DNA of 32,024 nt, from the NCBI RefSeq assembly GCF_937999985.1, contig NZ_CALLDG010000145.1, forward strand, positions 1 to 32,024. The letters run 5' to 3'. Shown piece after piece: positions 24,604 through 32,024 of this stretch. The notes under the pieces were generated by a model. It made no database searches. It worked only from the letters and a program-made list of their open reading frames with translations, and had not been told where the DNA came from. Source of the DNA: an uncultured Corynebacterium sp. Lineage in GTDB: Bacteria > Actinomycetota > Actinomycetes > Mycobacteriales > Mycobacteriaceae. Position 1 is the first letter of the stretch; every line of letters starts with the position of its first letter. The translations under genes and the position numbers were made by a program.

Positions 24604-24646
24604 CGCTACAGCTCGCCTGTTACAGCTCGCCCGTTACAGCTCACTC
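24604..24646 (-). repeat. Tandem repeat of the kdpC 3' end
   Basis: In the sense of kdpC, GAGCTGTAA at the gene end is followed by two further near-copies, GAGCTGTAA and GAGCTGTAG, with a period of about 14-15 bases. The repeat therefore adds extra stop codons after kdpC, in the kdpC-kdpD gap. It probably arose by slippage. Confidence 0.55.
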
Positions 24647-25227
24647 AGCGCCTTGTTCAGCTTCACCACGTTCACCGGCGCACCGTCGGCACTACCGGTG
24701 TAGTTGCCCTCGGTGGCCTCCGCTACCAGCTGCTCCACTTTCTGCTGGTCCAGTTTGCGCTCCTTCGCCACACGCGGAGCCTGCAGCTTCGCATAGGCGG
24801 TGGAAATGTGCGGATCCAGGCCGGAACCGGAGGACGTCACGGCGTCCACCGGAACCTCGTCGGGGGAGACCCCCTCGCGCTTGGCAACCTCGTCGCGCTT
24901 GGAGGCGATGGCCTCCTGATACTCCTTGCTATAGGGGGACAGGTTGGTGGCGGAGGACGACATGGCGTCATAACCAGCATCCCCAGCAGCAGAAGGGCGA
25001 GGGTAGAAGAAGCCCGGCTTCGTGACTTCCTGGGCGATCAGGGAGGAACCGGCGGCCTGGCCTTCGGCGTTGGTGATCATCGATCCGTCCGCCTTGGCGG
25101 GCATGATCCGCCCCACTCCGACCATGAACGCTGGGTAGATAATGCCCAGGATCAACGTCAGCAGGAAGAAGATGCGCACCGTGGTGGAGGCCAGACGCAA
25201 GCCGTTGTTAGATGTTGCGCGTGCCAT
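24634..25227 (-). CDS. kdpC: Potassium-transporting ATPase subunit KdpC
   Basis: KdpC (197 residues, normal length) is the single-helix subunit that stabilises the Kdp complex and increases ATP affinity. The N terminus carries the membrane helix (IFFLLTLILGIIYPAFMVGVG) followed by an extracytoplasmic domain with the family pattern QEVTKPGFFYPRPSAAG, YDAMSSSATNLSPYS and VTSSGSGLDPHIS. The last two segments are the classic KdpC signature, with the sequence ending at LNKALSEL. An AAAGGAAA-type site precedes ATG 25227, 52 bases after the kdpB stop. The gene is in the kdp order and no residues of note are missing. Confidence 0.95.
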   Translation of the reverse strand: MARATSNNGLRLASTTVRIFFLLTLILGIIYPAFMVGVGRIMPAKADGSMITNAEGQAAGSSLIAQEVTKPGFFYPRPSAAGDAGYDAMSSSATNLSPYSKEYQEAIASKRDEVAKREGVSPDEVPVDAVTSSGSGLDPHISTAYAKLQAPRVAKERKLDQQKVEQLVAEATEGNYTGSADGAPVNVVKLNKALSEL

Positions 25228-25279
25228 TGTTCTCTGTGTTTCCTTTCAAAGCGGGCCGGCGGTTGCCAGCCCAAGAGGG

Positions 25280-27496
25280 TTAGAGCCCGAAGACTCCGGA
25301 GATAATCAGGTCGATGATCTTGATGCCGATGAACGGTACGATCACGCCACCCAAACCAAAGATGGTCAGGTTGCGCGACAGCAGCGAAGCCGCCGAACCC
25401 GCACGGTACTTCACGCCCTTCAGCGCCAGCGGGATCAGCGCGATAATGACCAGCGCGTTAAAGATCACGGCGGACAGGATCGCGGACTCGGGGGAGTGCA
25501 GGCGCATGATGTTCAGCGCCGACAGGCCTGGGAAGGCCACCACGAACATCGCGGGAATGATGGCGAAGTACTTCGCAATGTCATTGGCGATACTGAAGGT
25601 GGTCAGAGCACCGCGGGTGATCAGTAGCTGCTTGCCGATGGCCACGACGTCGATGAGCTTGGTCGGGTCGGAATCCAGGTCCACCATGTTGCCGGCCTCC
25701 TTGGCCGCGGTGGTGCCGGTGTTCATCGCCACGCCCACGTCGGCCTGGGCCAGGGCGGGAGCGTCGTTGGTGCCGTCGCCAGTCATGGCCACGAGGCGGC
25801 CCTTGGCCTGTTCCTTGCGGATCAGCTCCAGCTTCTGCTCCGGGGTTGCCTCCGCGAGGACGTCGTCCACGCCCGCCTCGGCAGCGATGGCCTTCGCTGT
25901 CAGGGCGTTATCGCCGGTGACCATGACGGTGCGGATGCCCATCTTGCGTAGCTGCTCGAAGCGCTCTGTCATGCCCGGCTTTACTACGTCTTTGAGATGG
26001 ATGACGCCCAACACTCGGCCGGTGACGTCCTCGCCCTGGGAGTTTAGGGCGATTTCTGCTACGACCAGTGCGGTGCCACCGCTGTTGGAGATGTCGTTGA
26101 CCACGTCGGTGATGGACGGTGGGACGTCTCCACCGAGGTCCGTCACGAGCTTGGCAACCTCGGAGGCTGCGCCCTTGACGATCTTGCGGTTCGCTGCCTG
26201 GTGGCTTGCGGACCATTCCGTGTGTTCTCCAGCGCCGGAGGGCAGCTGGATGCCACTCATACGAGTCTGTGCGGTAAAGGGGATGAACTCCGCGTCGCGG
26301 AAGGTCTCTTCGGGGATGGCGACGCCGGACTGCTTCTCGGCGAGCTGCACGATGGAGCGGCCTTCCGGGGTCTCGTCGGCGAGGGAAGACAGCTGGCAGG
26401 CGTAGACGAGCTCTTCCTGGTTGATGCCCTCCATGGCGACGAACTCGCTGGCCTGGCGGTCACCGATGGTGATGGTTCCCGTCTTATCCAGCAGCAGGGT
26501 GGCAACGTCGCCCGCGGCCTCGACGGCGCGGCCGGACATGGCCAGCACATTGTGCTGCACCAAGCGGTCCATGCCCGCGATGCCAATGGCGGACAGAAGC
26601 GCGCCGATGGTGGTGGGGATCAGGCAGACAAGCAGGGCGACCAGTACCACAGGGGACTGCTCGGCGCCGTTGAACGCAGCCATCGGAGCCAGAGCCAGCA
26701 CTACGATCATGAAGATGATCGTCAGCACGATCAGCAGGGTGCCCAAGGCCAACTCGTTTGGGGTTTTCTTACGCTCCGCTCCCTCGACCAGGCCGATCAT
26801 GCGGTCCATAAAGGACTCGCCCGGCTTGCTGGTTACGCGGATAGCAATTGCATCGGAGAGCACGCGGGTACCACCCGTGACGGCGGAGCGGTCACCGCCA
26901 GATTCGCGGATGACGGGCGCGGATTCGCCGGTGACGGCGGACTCGTCCACGCTGGCGGCGCCCATGACGACGTCGCCGTCGGCAGGGATCACGTTACCTG
27001 CGCTGACCAGCACGATGTCTCCTGGCAAAAGGGACTCGCTGGAGACCTCCTCGGTAACCTCTCGCATGCCCGCACCGGAGTTCTCCAACGCCGGTGCCAG
27101 GTGGGGATCGTTCACGTCGGAGCCGGTGAACTTTAGAGCATTCGACTGGGTGCGGGTGGCACGCAGGGCGTCCGCCTGCGCCTTACCGCGCCCCTCGGCA
27201 ACAGATTCGGCCAGAGTGGCGAACAGAACGGTCAGCCACAGCCATACCGTGATGGACCAGGTGAAAAGGGAAGGATGCGCGATCGCCAAAACAAAGGTGA
27301 ATAGCGCGCCGACCTCCACCAGGAACATCACTGGCGTTTTGTACAGCAGGCGCGGATCCATCTTCTTTAGCGCCAGCGGCAGGGCCTGCTTCAACTGGGC
27401 TGCGGAAAAAGCGCCCTCGTTTTTCTTCTTGTCGTGCTTGGCCGGAGCCGTCGCACGCTTCGCTTCGGAGCGTGAAGGAGCATTTAGGGTTGTCAT
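25280..27496 (-). CDS. kdpB: Potassium-transporting ATPase ATP-binding subunit
   Basis: The 738-residue P-type ATPase that powers K+ uptake by KdpFABC. It shows the TGES actuator motif (189-192), the phosphorylation site DKTGTI with D337, KGAASE, GDGTNDAPALAQADVGVAM and about seven membrane helices, including the CLIPTTIGALLSAIGIAGMDR segment. Ser192 of the TGES loop matches the inhibitory phosphoserine known from E. coli KdpB. A 45-residue Lys/Ala-rich N-terminal extension (TAPAKHDKKKNEGAF) is longer than usual and may be species-specific. The ATG (27496) overlaps the kdpA stop by ATGA, so translation is coupled. Confidence 0.97.
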   Translation of the reverse strand: MTTLNAPSRSEAKRATAPAKHDKKKNEGAFSAAQLKQALPLALKKMDPRLLYKTPVMFLVEVGALFTFVLAIAHPSLFTWSITVWLWLTVLFATLAESVAEGRGKAQADALRATRTQSNALKFTGSDVNDPHLAPALENSGAGMREVTEEVSSESLLPGDIVLVSAGNVIPADGDVVMGAASVDESAVTGESAPVIRESGGDRSAVTGGTRVLSDAIAIRVTSKPGESFMDRMIGLVEGAERKKTPNELALGTLLIVLTIIFMIVVLALAPMAAFNGAEQSPVVLVALLVCLIPTTIGALLSAIGIAGMDRLVQHNVLAMSGRAVEAAGDVATLLLDKTGTITIGDRQASEFVAMEGINQEELVYACQLSSLADETPEGRSIVQLAEKQSGVAIPEETFRDAEFIPFTAQTRMSGIQLPSGAGEHTEWSASHQAANRKIVKGAASEVAKLVTDLGGDVPPSITDVVNDISNSGGTALVVAEIALNSQGEDVTGRVLGVIHLKDVVKPGMTERFEQLRKMGIRTVMVTGDNALTAKAIAAEAGVDDVLAEATPEQKLELIRKEQAKGRLVAMTGDGTNDAPALAQADVGVAMNTGTTAAKEAGNMVDLDSDPTKLIDVVAIGKQLLITRGALTTFSIANDIAKYFAIIPAMFVVAFPGLSALNIMRLHSPESAILSAVIFNALVIIALIPLALKGVKYRAGSAASLLSRNLTIFGLGGVIVPFIGIKIIDLIISGVFGL

Positions 27497-29145
27497 GACA
27501 GAGCCTCCGTCAACGGGCCTAGAACCAGGGTGGGCAGGAAGGTCAGGGCGCCAACGATGATGGCGATACCGACCATCACTCCCACGAATTGCGGGCGGTG
27601 GGTGGGTAGAGTACCGGCGGTTTCGGCAGCCGGCTTTTGCTTAGCGAAGCTTCCGGCTAGTGCCAGCGCGAAGATGATTGGTAGGAAGCGGCCCAGCAAC
27701 ATGCACAGACCCAGGGTGATGTTGAACCACGGGGTATCTGCACCGAAGCCGGCGAACGCGGAACCATTGTTGTTGGAGGCCGAGGTGTAGGCGTAGACGA
27801 TGTCGCTGAAGCCGTGAGGACCGTCGGCAGAAACTGAGTCGCGGGTAGAAGGCAGCATGGTGGAAATACCCACGCCCGCCAGCACCAACGTCGGCATGAC
27901 CAGGATGTACAGGCTGACCTTCGTGATCTCGGAAACGCCGATGCGCTTGCCGAGGTACTCCGGGGTACGGCCGACCATCAGACCCGCGACGAACACGCTG
28001 AGCAGGGCGATCATGAGCATGCCGTACAGGCCGGTGCCCACGCCACCAGGGGAGATCTCGCCCAGCATCATGTCCAGGATCAGCATGCCGCCAGCCAGCG
28101 GGTGGTAACTGGAGTGGAAGGAGTCCACCGCACCCGTCGACGTCATCGTCGTGGTGACGGCGAAGAAGGAGGAAGGCAGCACGCCCAGGCGGTACTCCTT
28201 GCCTTCCATGCCACCGCCCTGGAAGGCAGCCAGGGAGGTTTCGCTGGACATCACGACTGCCAGGGAAGAGAAGTACAGCACGGCCATGGCGGCCAGCACA
28301 GCCCAACCCTGGCGGGTGTCGTTCACCATCTTGCCGAAGGTGCGGGTCAGGCTAACCGGGATCACCAGGATGAGGAAGATCTCCAGCATGTTGGTCCATG
28401 CGTTCGGGTTCTCAAACGGGTGGGCGGAGTTGGCGTTGAAGTAGCCACCGCCGTTGGTGCCCAGCTCCTTGATGACTTCCTGCGAAGCCACTGCACCGCC
28501 CGGAATGGTTTGCTGGCCACCCGTGATCGTCTCCACAGTGGTCGGAGCGTGGAAGTTCTGGATCGCACCCTGGGAAATCAGCAGGATCGCACCGATGATT
28601 GCCATCGGCAGCAGGATGCGGAAGACCGCGCGGGTCAGGTCGACCCAGAAGTTGCCGATCTGGCCGTTGCCCATGCGGTTGGCCAGGCCACGGATCAGCG
28701 CGATGGCCACGGTGATGCCCACGGCGGCGGACACGAAGTTCTGTACCGCAAGGCCCGCCATCTGGGTAAGGATGGTCATGGCCGTCTCACCGGAGTAGGA
28801 CTGCCAGTTGGTGTTAGTCGTGAAGGATACGGCGGTGTTCCACGCCTGGTCCCAGTGCACGGGCTCCTTGCCGTGGTTCAGGGGCAGCGCCTGCTGCACG
28901 CGCTGCAGCAGGTAAACGAACACGACACTGATGGCGGAAAAGGCTAGCAGGCTCGCGCAGTAGCGAGTCCACTTTTGCTGGCCGTCAGGATTCACACCAA
29001 TCAGCCGGTAGAAGCCACGTTCGAAGGCATTGTGCTTCTTGGATGTGAACGTGGCGGCCATGTAGTTGCCCAGCGGCACGTAGCAGGCCGCCAGGGCAAT
29101 GATGACCATGATGACAGGGATCCACCCTGTGATGGCCCCGCTCAT
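27493..29145 (-). CDS. kdpA: Potassium-transporting ATPase potassium-binding subunit
   Basis: The channel-like subunit (550 residues) that binds and conducts K+. It has about ten hydrophobic helices and the four selectivity-filter-like repeats: TNTNWQSYSGETAM, TNGGGYFNANSAHPFENP, TSTGAVDSFHSSYHP and SNNNGSAFAGFG. The C terminus ends VLGPLTEALS. ATG 29145 overlaps the kdpF stop (ATGA). Length and motifs are complete; no sign of damage. Confidence 0.96.
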   Translation of the reverse strand: MSGAITGWIPVIMVIIALAACYVPLGNYMAATFTSKKHNAFERGFYRLIGVNPDGQQKWTRYCASLLAFSAISVVFVYLLQRVQQALPLNHGKEPVHWDQAWNTAVSFTTNTNWQSYSGETAMTILTQMAGLAVQNFVSAAVGITVAIALIRGLANRMGNGQIGNFWVDLTRAVFRILLPMAIIGAILLISQGAIQNFHAPTTVETITGGQQTIPGGAVASQEVIKELGTNGGGYFNANSAHPFENPNAWTNMLEIFLILVIPVSLTRTFGKMVNDTRQGWAVLAAMAVLYFSSLAVVMSSETSLAAFQGGGMEGKEYRLGVLPSSFFAVTTTMTSTGAVDSFHSSYHPLAGGMLILDMMLGEISPGGVGTGLYGMLMIALLSVFVAGLMVGRTPEYLGKRIGVSEITKVSLYILVMPTLVLAGVGISTMLPSTRDSVSADGPHGFSDIVYAYTSASNNNGSAFAGFGADTPWFNITLGLCMLLGRFLPIIFALALAGSFAKQKPAAETAGTLPTHRPQFVGVMVGIAIIVGALTFLPTLVLGPLTEALS

Positions 29146-29234
29146 GAGAACTTCTCCGGGTTCAACAGGGCAACCAAAAGGTAGATGATGGCCAGGATCC
29201 CGAGGATCCCACCGACGATCAGTTCCCAGCTCAT
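29142..29234 (-). CDS. kdpF: KdpF small membrane subunit
   Basis: A 30-codon gene too short for normal gene finders, starting MSWELIVGGILGILAIIYLL and ending LNPEKFS. It is one hydrophobic helix followed by the conserved PEKF ending of KdpF, which stabilises the KdpFABC complex. The stop overlaps the kdpA ATG (ATGA at 29142-29145). The start overlaps the stop of the small upstream ORF. Position, length and sequence all fit. Confidence 0.9.
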   Translation of the reverse strand: MSWELIVGGILGILAIIYLLVALLNPEKFS

Positions 29235-29317
29235 AGCTTGTCCACCGCCTTCAAGGCGGCACCCATTGCGCCGAACAGCGCGCAGGTTACTGCAACCATT
29301 AAAAAGTCATAAAGCAT
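29231..29317 (-). CDS. Small membrane-type ORF upstream of kdpF
   Basis: A 28-codon frame starting MLYDFLMVAVTCALFGAMGA and ending LKAVDKL. It has one hydrophobic helix and a charged C-terminal end. Its TGA overlaps the kdpF ATG (ATGA at 29231-29234), exactly as kdpF overlaps kdpA, which supports real translation. Small ORFs of this kind in front of kdpF may occur in other actinobacteria, but I cannot name a family. There is no ribosome site; TATATC sits three bases from the ATG, closer than normal, so an internal ATG at 29299 (22 codons) remains possible. It could be a regulatory leader peptide or an extra Kdp subunit. Confidence 0.6.
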   Translation of the reverse strand: MLYDFLMVAVTCALFGAMGAALKAVDKL

Positions 29318-29430
29318 GTAGATATAACAACACCGGTGGTGCCCGGTGCTAATGACTCTTTACGGTTTCTTAACGCCCCTCTTTTACACCCTTTATTGAC
29401 GCCCCGACCTGCGCCGGTGCAGGGCGGGAA
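29318..29430 (-). promoter_or_regulatory. kdp promoter region with candidate KdpE direct repeats
   Basis: The 113 bases between the glgP stop and the small kdp ORF contain two similar 14-mers on the plus strand, TTTCTTAACGCCCC (29366-29379) and TTTATTGACGCCCC (29392-29405). They differ at two positions and are 26 bases apart, with TTTTACACCC between them. KdpE of E. coli binds a T-rich/C-rich site, so these are candidate operators (inference). TATATC (on the minus strand) just before the ORF is a possible -10. Confidence 0.45.
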
Positions 29431-31809
29431 TTACTCGTCAATCGGCGCGGGCTCCAGCTTCCAGACCTCCGTGGCGTAGTCGCGAATCGTGCGGTCGGAG
29501 GAGAAGCGCCCGGACTCGCAGATGTTCACCCACGCCTTTTGCGCCCAGCCCTGCGGGTCGGCGGCGTAGTCGGCGGCCATGCGGTCGCGCACCTCGCGGT
29601 AGTCCGCGAAGTCGCCCAGCACGTAGTAGGTGTCGGAGGCACCTTCGCCGTAGCCGTGGATCAGCGATTGCTTTAGGTCGTAGAACCAGCCGGTGAACTC
29701 GTCGTGCAGGGTGCCGTTATCCAGCGCGTCCAGGGCGCGCTTCAGGCCGGGCACGGATTCGTACAGCTCGTAGGGCTTGTAGTCCGCGCGCAGCTCCGGC
29801 AGCTCCTCCTCGCGGGCGCCGAAGATGTAGGCGTTCTCTTCGCCAACGGAATCCACGATCTCCACGTTCGCGCCGTCCATGGTGCCCAGCGTCAGCGCGC
29901 CGTTCATCATGAACTTCATGTTGGAGGTGCCCGATGCCTCCTTGCCCGCGGTAGAGATCTGCTCCGAAACATCGGAGGCCGGCAGGATGTGCTCGGCGGG
30001 GGAGACGTTGTAGTTCTCCACGAACACGACCTTCAGCAGCGGGGAAACCACCGGATCGTTGTTCACCAGGTCCGCGATCGTGTTGATCAGCTTGATGATG
30101 GCCTTCGCCCGCGTGTAGCCCGGCGCGGCCTTCGCGCCGAAGATGACGGTGCGCGGCGGCAGGTCGCGCTGGTGATCCTCCTTGATACGGAAGTACAGGT
30201 CCAGCACGTACAGGGCGTTCAGCAGCTGGCGCTTGTACTCGTGCAGGCGCTTGATCTGCACGTCGAAGATGGACTCCGGGTCGATGACCACACCTTGGCG
30301 CTCGGCGATCCACTCGGCGAAATCGTGCTTGTTGGCGGCCTTGATTTCACGGAGCTCCTGCATGACGCTCTCGTCGGACGCGTAGCTGCGCAGTTCCTTG
30401 AGGCTGTCGAGGTCGGTGACCCAGGCGTCACCACCCGAAAGACGAGTAAGCAGCGCAGACAGGCGAGGGTTAATCATCCGCAGCCAGCGGCGCGGCGTAA
30501 CACCGTTGGTTTTGTTGTTGAACTTCTCTGGCCACAGTGCGTGCCAATCGGCGAGGGTTTCGCGCTTGATGATCTCCGTGTGCAGTGCGGCCACACCGTT
30601 GATGGAGTAAGCGGCGTAGCAGGCGATCCAAGCCATGTGCACCACTCCGTGTTGGATCGGGGCCATTCTTTGGATGGTGACGCCATCAATGCCCTCCGCC
30701 GAGCGTTCGATGCGGAAGCGACGGTCGATCTCGGCGATGATCTCCCAGACACGCCAGAACAGCTGCTGGAAGATCTGCTGGTCCCACTGCTCCAGGGCTT
30801 CGGTGAGGACAGTGTGGTTGGTGTAGGCGAAGGTGTTGGAGACGATCTCCCAGGCTTCCTCCCAGCCCATGCCGTGTTCGTCCAGTAGCAGGCGCATGAG
30901 CTCCGGGATGGCCAGCACCGGGTGGGTATCGTTCAGCTGCACGGAGTGGTATTCCGCGAAGTTATTCAGGTGCCCATGGTGGGACAGGTGGCTGCGGATC
31001 ATCGCCTGCAGGGAGGCGGAGGTGAAGAAGTACTGCTGGCGGACGCGCAGCTTCTTGCCCTCGTAGGTTGTGTCGTTCGGGTAGAGCACGCGGCAGATGT
31101 CGCTGACACGCTCGCGCTCGATGATGGCATCGGTGAAGCGCTGGGAGTTGAAAGCGTCGTAGTCGAACTCCTCCCACGGCTCGGCCTTCCACAGGCGCAG
31201 GGTGCCGACGTTGTGGGTGCCGTAGCCGGTGATGGGCATGTCGTAGGGGATCGCGCGGACCTTCATGTCGTCGAAGTGCACGATCAGCTGGTCGGAGGCG
31301 CGGCGGATGGTGAAGGGGTATTCTTCCTCGCGCCACGGGTCGGGGCGCTCGACCTGGAAGCCGTTGTCGAAGGACTGGCGGAACAGGCCGTATCGGTAGA
31401 GGATGCCGTAGCCGGTGACGGGGTAATCCTGGGTGACGGCGGAATCCAGGAAGCAGGCGGCCAGACGGCCCAGGCCACCGTTGCCCAGCGCGGCATCGTT
31501 TTCCACTTCCAGGACGTCGGTGAGTTCGTGGCCGAGTTCGCGGGCAGCGGTCTGGGCTTCTTCTACCAGGCCGAGGTTGGTGAGGTTGTTCAGCAGCGCG
31601 CGGCCCATGAGGAACTCCGCGGAGAAGTAGTGCTGCTGGCGGGTGGCGCTGTAGGTCTGGCGGGTGCGCTCCCAATCGTCGGCGATGCGCTCCTGGATGT
31701 TGCGGGACAGTCCCGTCCAGAACTTGCGGGTGGAAGCGTGCTCGGGGCTGGTGCCGGCGGCGGCGCGGACATGGCCGCCGACGGTGGTGGAGTTCAGATC
31801 GTGGCTCAT
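29431..31809 (-). CDS. glgP: Glycogen/maltodextrin phosphorylase
   Basis: A 792-residue PLP-dependent glycosyltransferase (GT35) that releases glucose-1-phosphate from alpha-1,4-glucans. The protein has the family order: YFSAEFLMGRALLNNL near the N terminus, ENDAALGNGGLGRLAACFLDS (about 100-120), QLNDTHPVLAIPELMRLL, KTNGVTPRRWL, VQIKRLHEYKRQLLN and the PLP-binding Lys K632 in SGTSNMKFMMNG. The length is close to other bacterial GlgP proteins, with no truncation. The ATG at 31809 is eight bases after TAGAAT, suggesting a leaderless mRNA. The gene is not clustered with other glycogen genes in this window and ends directly before the kdp promoter region. Confidence 0.96.
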   Translation of the reverse strand: MSHDLNSTTVGGHVRAAAGTSPEHASTRKFWTGLSRNIQERIADDWERTRQTYSATRQQHYFSAEFLMGRALLNNLTNLGLVEEAQTAARELGHELTDVLEVENDAALGNGGLGRLAACFLDSAVTQDYPVTGYGILYRYGLFRQSFDNGFQVERPDPWREEEYPFTIRRASDQLIVHFDDMKVRAIPYDMPITGYGTHNVGTLRLWKAEPWEEFDYDAFNSQRFTDAIIERERVSDICRVLYPNDTTYEGKKLRVRQQYFFTSASLQAMIRSHLSHHGHLNNFAEYHSVQLNDTHPVLAIPELMRLLLDEHGMGWEEAWEIVSNTFAYTNHTVLTEALEQWDQQIFQQLFWRVWEIIAEIDRRFRIERSAEGIDGVTIQRMAPIQHGVVHMAWIACYAAYSINGVAALHTEIIKRETLADWHALWPEKFNNKTNGVTPRRWLRMINPRLSALLTRLSGGDAWVTDLDSLKELRSYASDESVMQELREIKAANKHDFAEWIAERQGVVIDPESIFDVQIKRLHEYKRQLLNALYVLDLYFRIKEDHQRDLPPRTVIFGAKAAPGYTRAKAIIKLINTIADLVNNDPVVSPLLKVVFVENYNVSPAEHILPASDVSEQISTAGKEASGTSNMKFMMNGALTLGTMDGANVEIVDSVGEENAYIFGAREEELPELRADYKPYELYESVPGLKRALDALDNGTLHDEFTGWFYDLKQSLIHGYGEGASDTYYVLGDFADYREVRDRMAADYAADPQGWAQKAWVNICESGRFSSDRTIRDYATEVWKLEPAPIDE

Positions 31810-31817
31810 AGGTACTG

Positions 31818-31823
31818 ATTCTA
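31818..31823 (-). promoter_or_regulatory. glgP -10 hexamer (leaderless start)
   Basis: On the minus strand TAGAAT matches TANANT exactly and is followed by eight bases and the ATG of glgP. No Shine-Dalgarno sequence lies before the ATG and no good -35 is visible. Confidence 0.45.
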
Positions 31824-31865
31824 TGGTGCTGGCGGGAAACTTGCTGGTCGGGTGCGGGGTGGGGG

Positions 31866-32024
31866 TTAGGGTTCTTGGGATTGTTTTTTGGACTGTTCTT
31901 TGGACGTCGATTCGTTTCGCAGCTGCGAGGCCTGTTCCTCGATGCGACCGTGGAGTTGGCTGAATCCCTCCACCGCAGCGGAGGAGCGGGGCGGCACCTG
32001 GATGATGTGCTCGGAGTGCAAACC
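31866..32024 (-). CDS. C-terminal fragment of an unidentified protein
   Basis: The last 52 codons of a minus-strand gene that begins beyond the window. The segment reads GLHSEHIIQVPPRSSAAVEG followed by a short possible coiled coil (FSQLHGRIEEQASQLR) and a hydrophilic Lys/Gln/Ser tail, ending with TAA at 31866-31868. Third codon positions are mostly G or C in the first two-thirds, as in real genes here. The gene would be transcribed towards glgP, with 56 bases between them. No family can be assigned. Confidence 0.55.
   Translation of the reverse strand, partial: GLHSEHIIQVPPRSSAAVEGFSQLHGRIEEQASQLRNESTSKEQSKKQSQEP

Noticed and set aside
24595..24646. CRISPR-like array
   Set aside because: The repeats are 14-15 bases with no distinct spacers. 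They are tandem copies of the kdpC end.
29704..30888. 394-codon plus-strand frame inside glgP
   Set aside because: Antisense shadow of glgP with Val/Leu/Arg/Gln-rich composition and no motif.

Overview
This window looks like chromosomal DNA of a high-GC Gram-positive actinobacterium, most probably a Corynebacterium (perhaps of the C. jeikeium type; the species call is inference). Supporting signs are GC-rich wobble positions, DtxR-type iron boxes, several apparently leaderless genes with TANANT -10 hexamers next to ATG/GTG, and the order leuB - FAH-family enzyme - gltX - tRNA-Gln - tRNA-Glu, which I recall from corynebacterial genomes. I see no transposase, phage gene, rRNA or CRISPR array.

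Layout. 1-240: start of an FTR1/EfeU-type iron permease (minus, cut by the window edge) behind two DtxR-like boxes. 241-2794: ABC exporter pair (permease and ATPase, minus), divergent from leuB (2885-3901, plus). 3972-5666: Tat-exported PhoD-type phosphatase (minus). 5851-6663: FAH-family hydrolase/decarboxylase (plus), convergent with an isochorismate synthase (minus, to 7870). That gene is divergent from a TIM-barrel sugar isomerase-like gene (8001-8858), and four 11-bp direct repeats lie between the two. 8929-11235: two tandem secreted esterase paralogues, the first with a frameshift that removes its catalytic-His segment. 11367-13225: gltX followed by tRNA-Gln(CTG) and tRNA-Glu(CTC). 13300-14743: a LURP-one/scramblase-like protein and a convergent unknown protein. 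15053-18175: pntAB transhydrogenase (plus). 18446-20968: large secreted phytase/esterase-like beta-propeller protein (minus). 21115-29317: complete kdp potassium system on the minus strand, in the order small ORF - kdpF - kdpA - kdpB - kdpC - kdpD - kdpE. 29431-31809: glycogen phosphorylase (minus). 31866-32024: C-terminal end of an unidentified minus-strand gene.

How the genes work together. Kdp is the clearest system: KdpFABC is the high-affinity K+ pump, KdpD/KdpE its sensor and regulator, and overlapping ATGA start/stop junctions couple the small ORF to kdpF, kdpF to kdpA, kdpA to kdpB, and kdpD to kdpE. GltX and the two adjacent tRNAs form a translation cluster, consistent with indirect Gln-tRNA synthesis. 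PhoD and the phytase-like protein are both exported and may scavenge phosphate. PntAB interconverts NADH and NADPH using the proton gradient.

Most notable: (1) a one-base frameshift in the first esterase that deletes its GHNWH segment; (2) a 28-codon membrane-type ORF in front of kdpF, coupled by ATGA, plus the 30-aa kdpF itself; (3) an AT-rich cassette bounded by perfect 13-bp inverted repeats after pntB; (4) in-phase 11-bp repeats in the isochorismate synthase/isomerase promoter region; (5) recurrent leaderless start architecture. I did not find convincing evidence of a wholly new multi-gene system.
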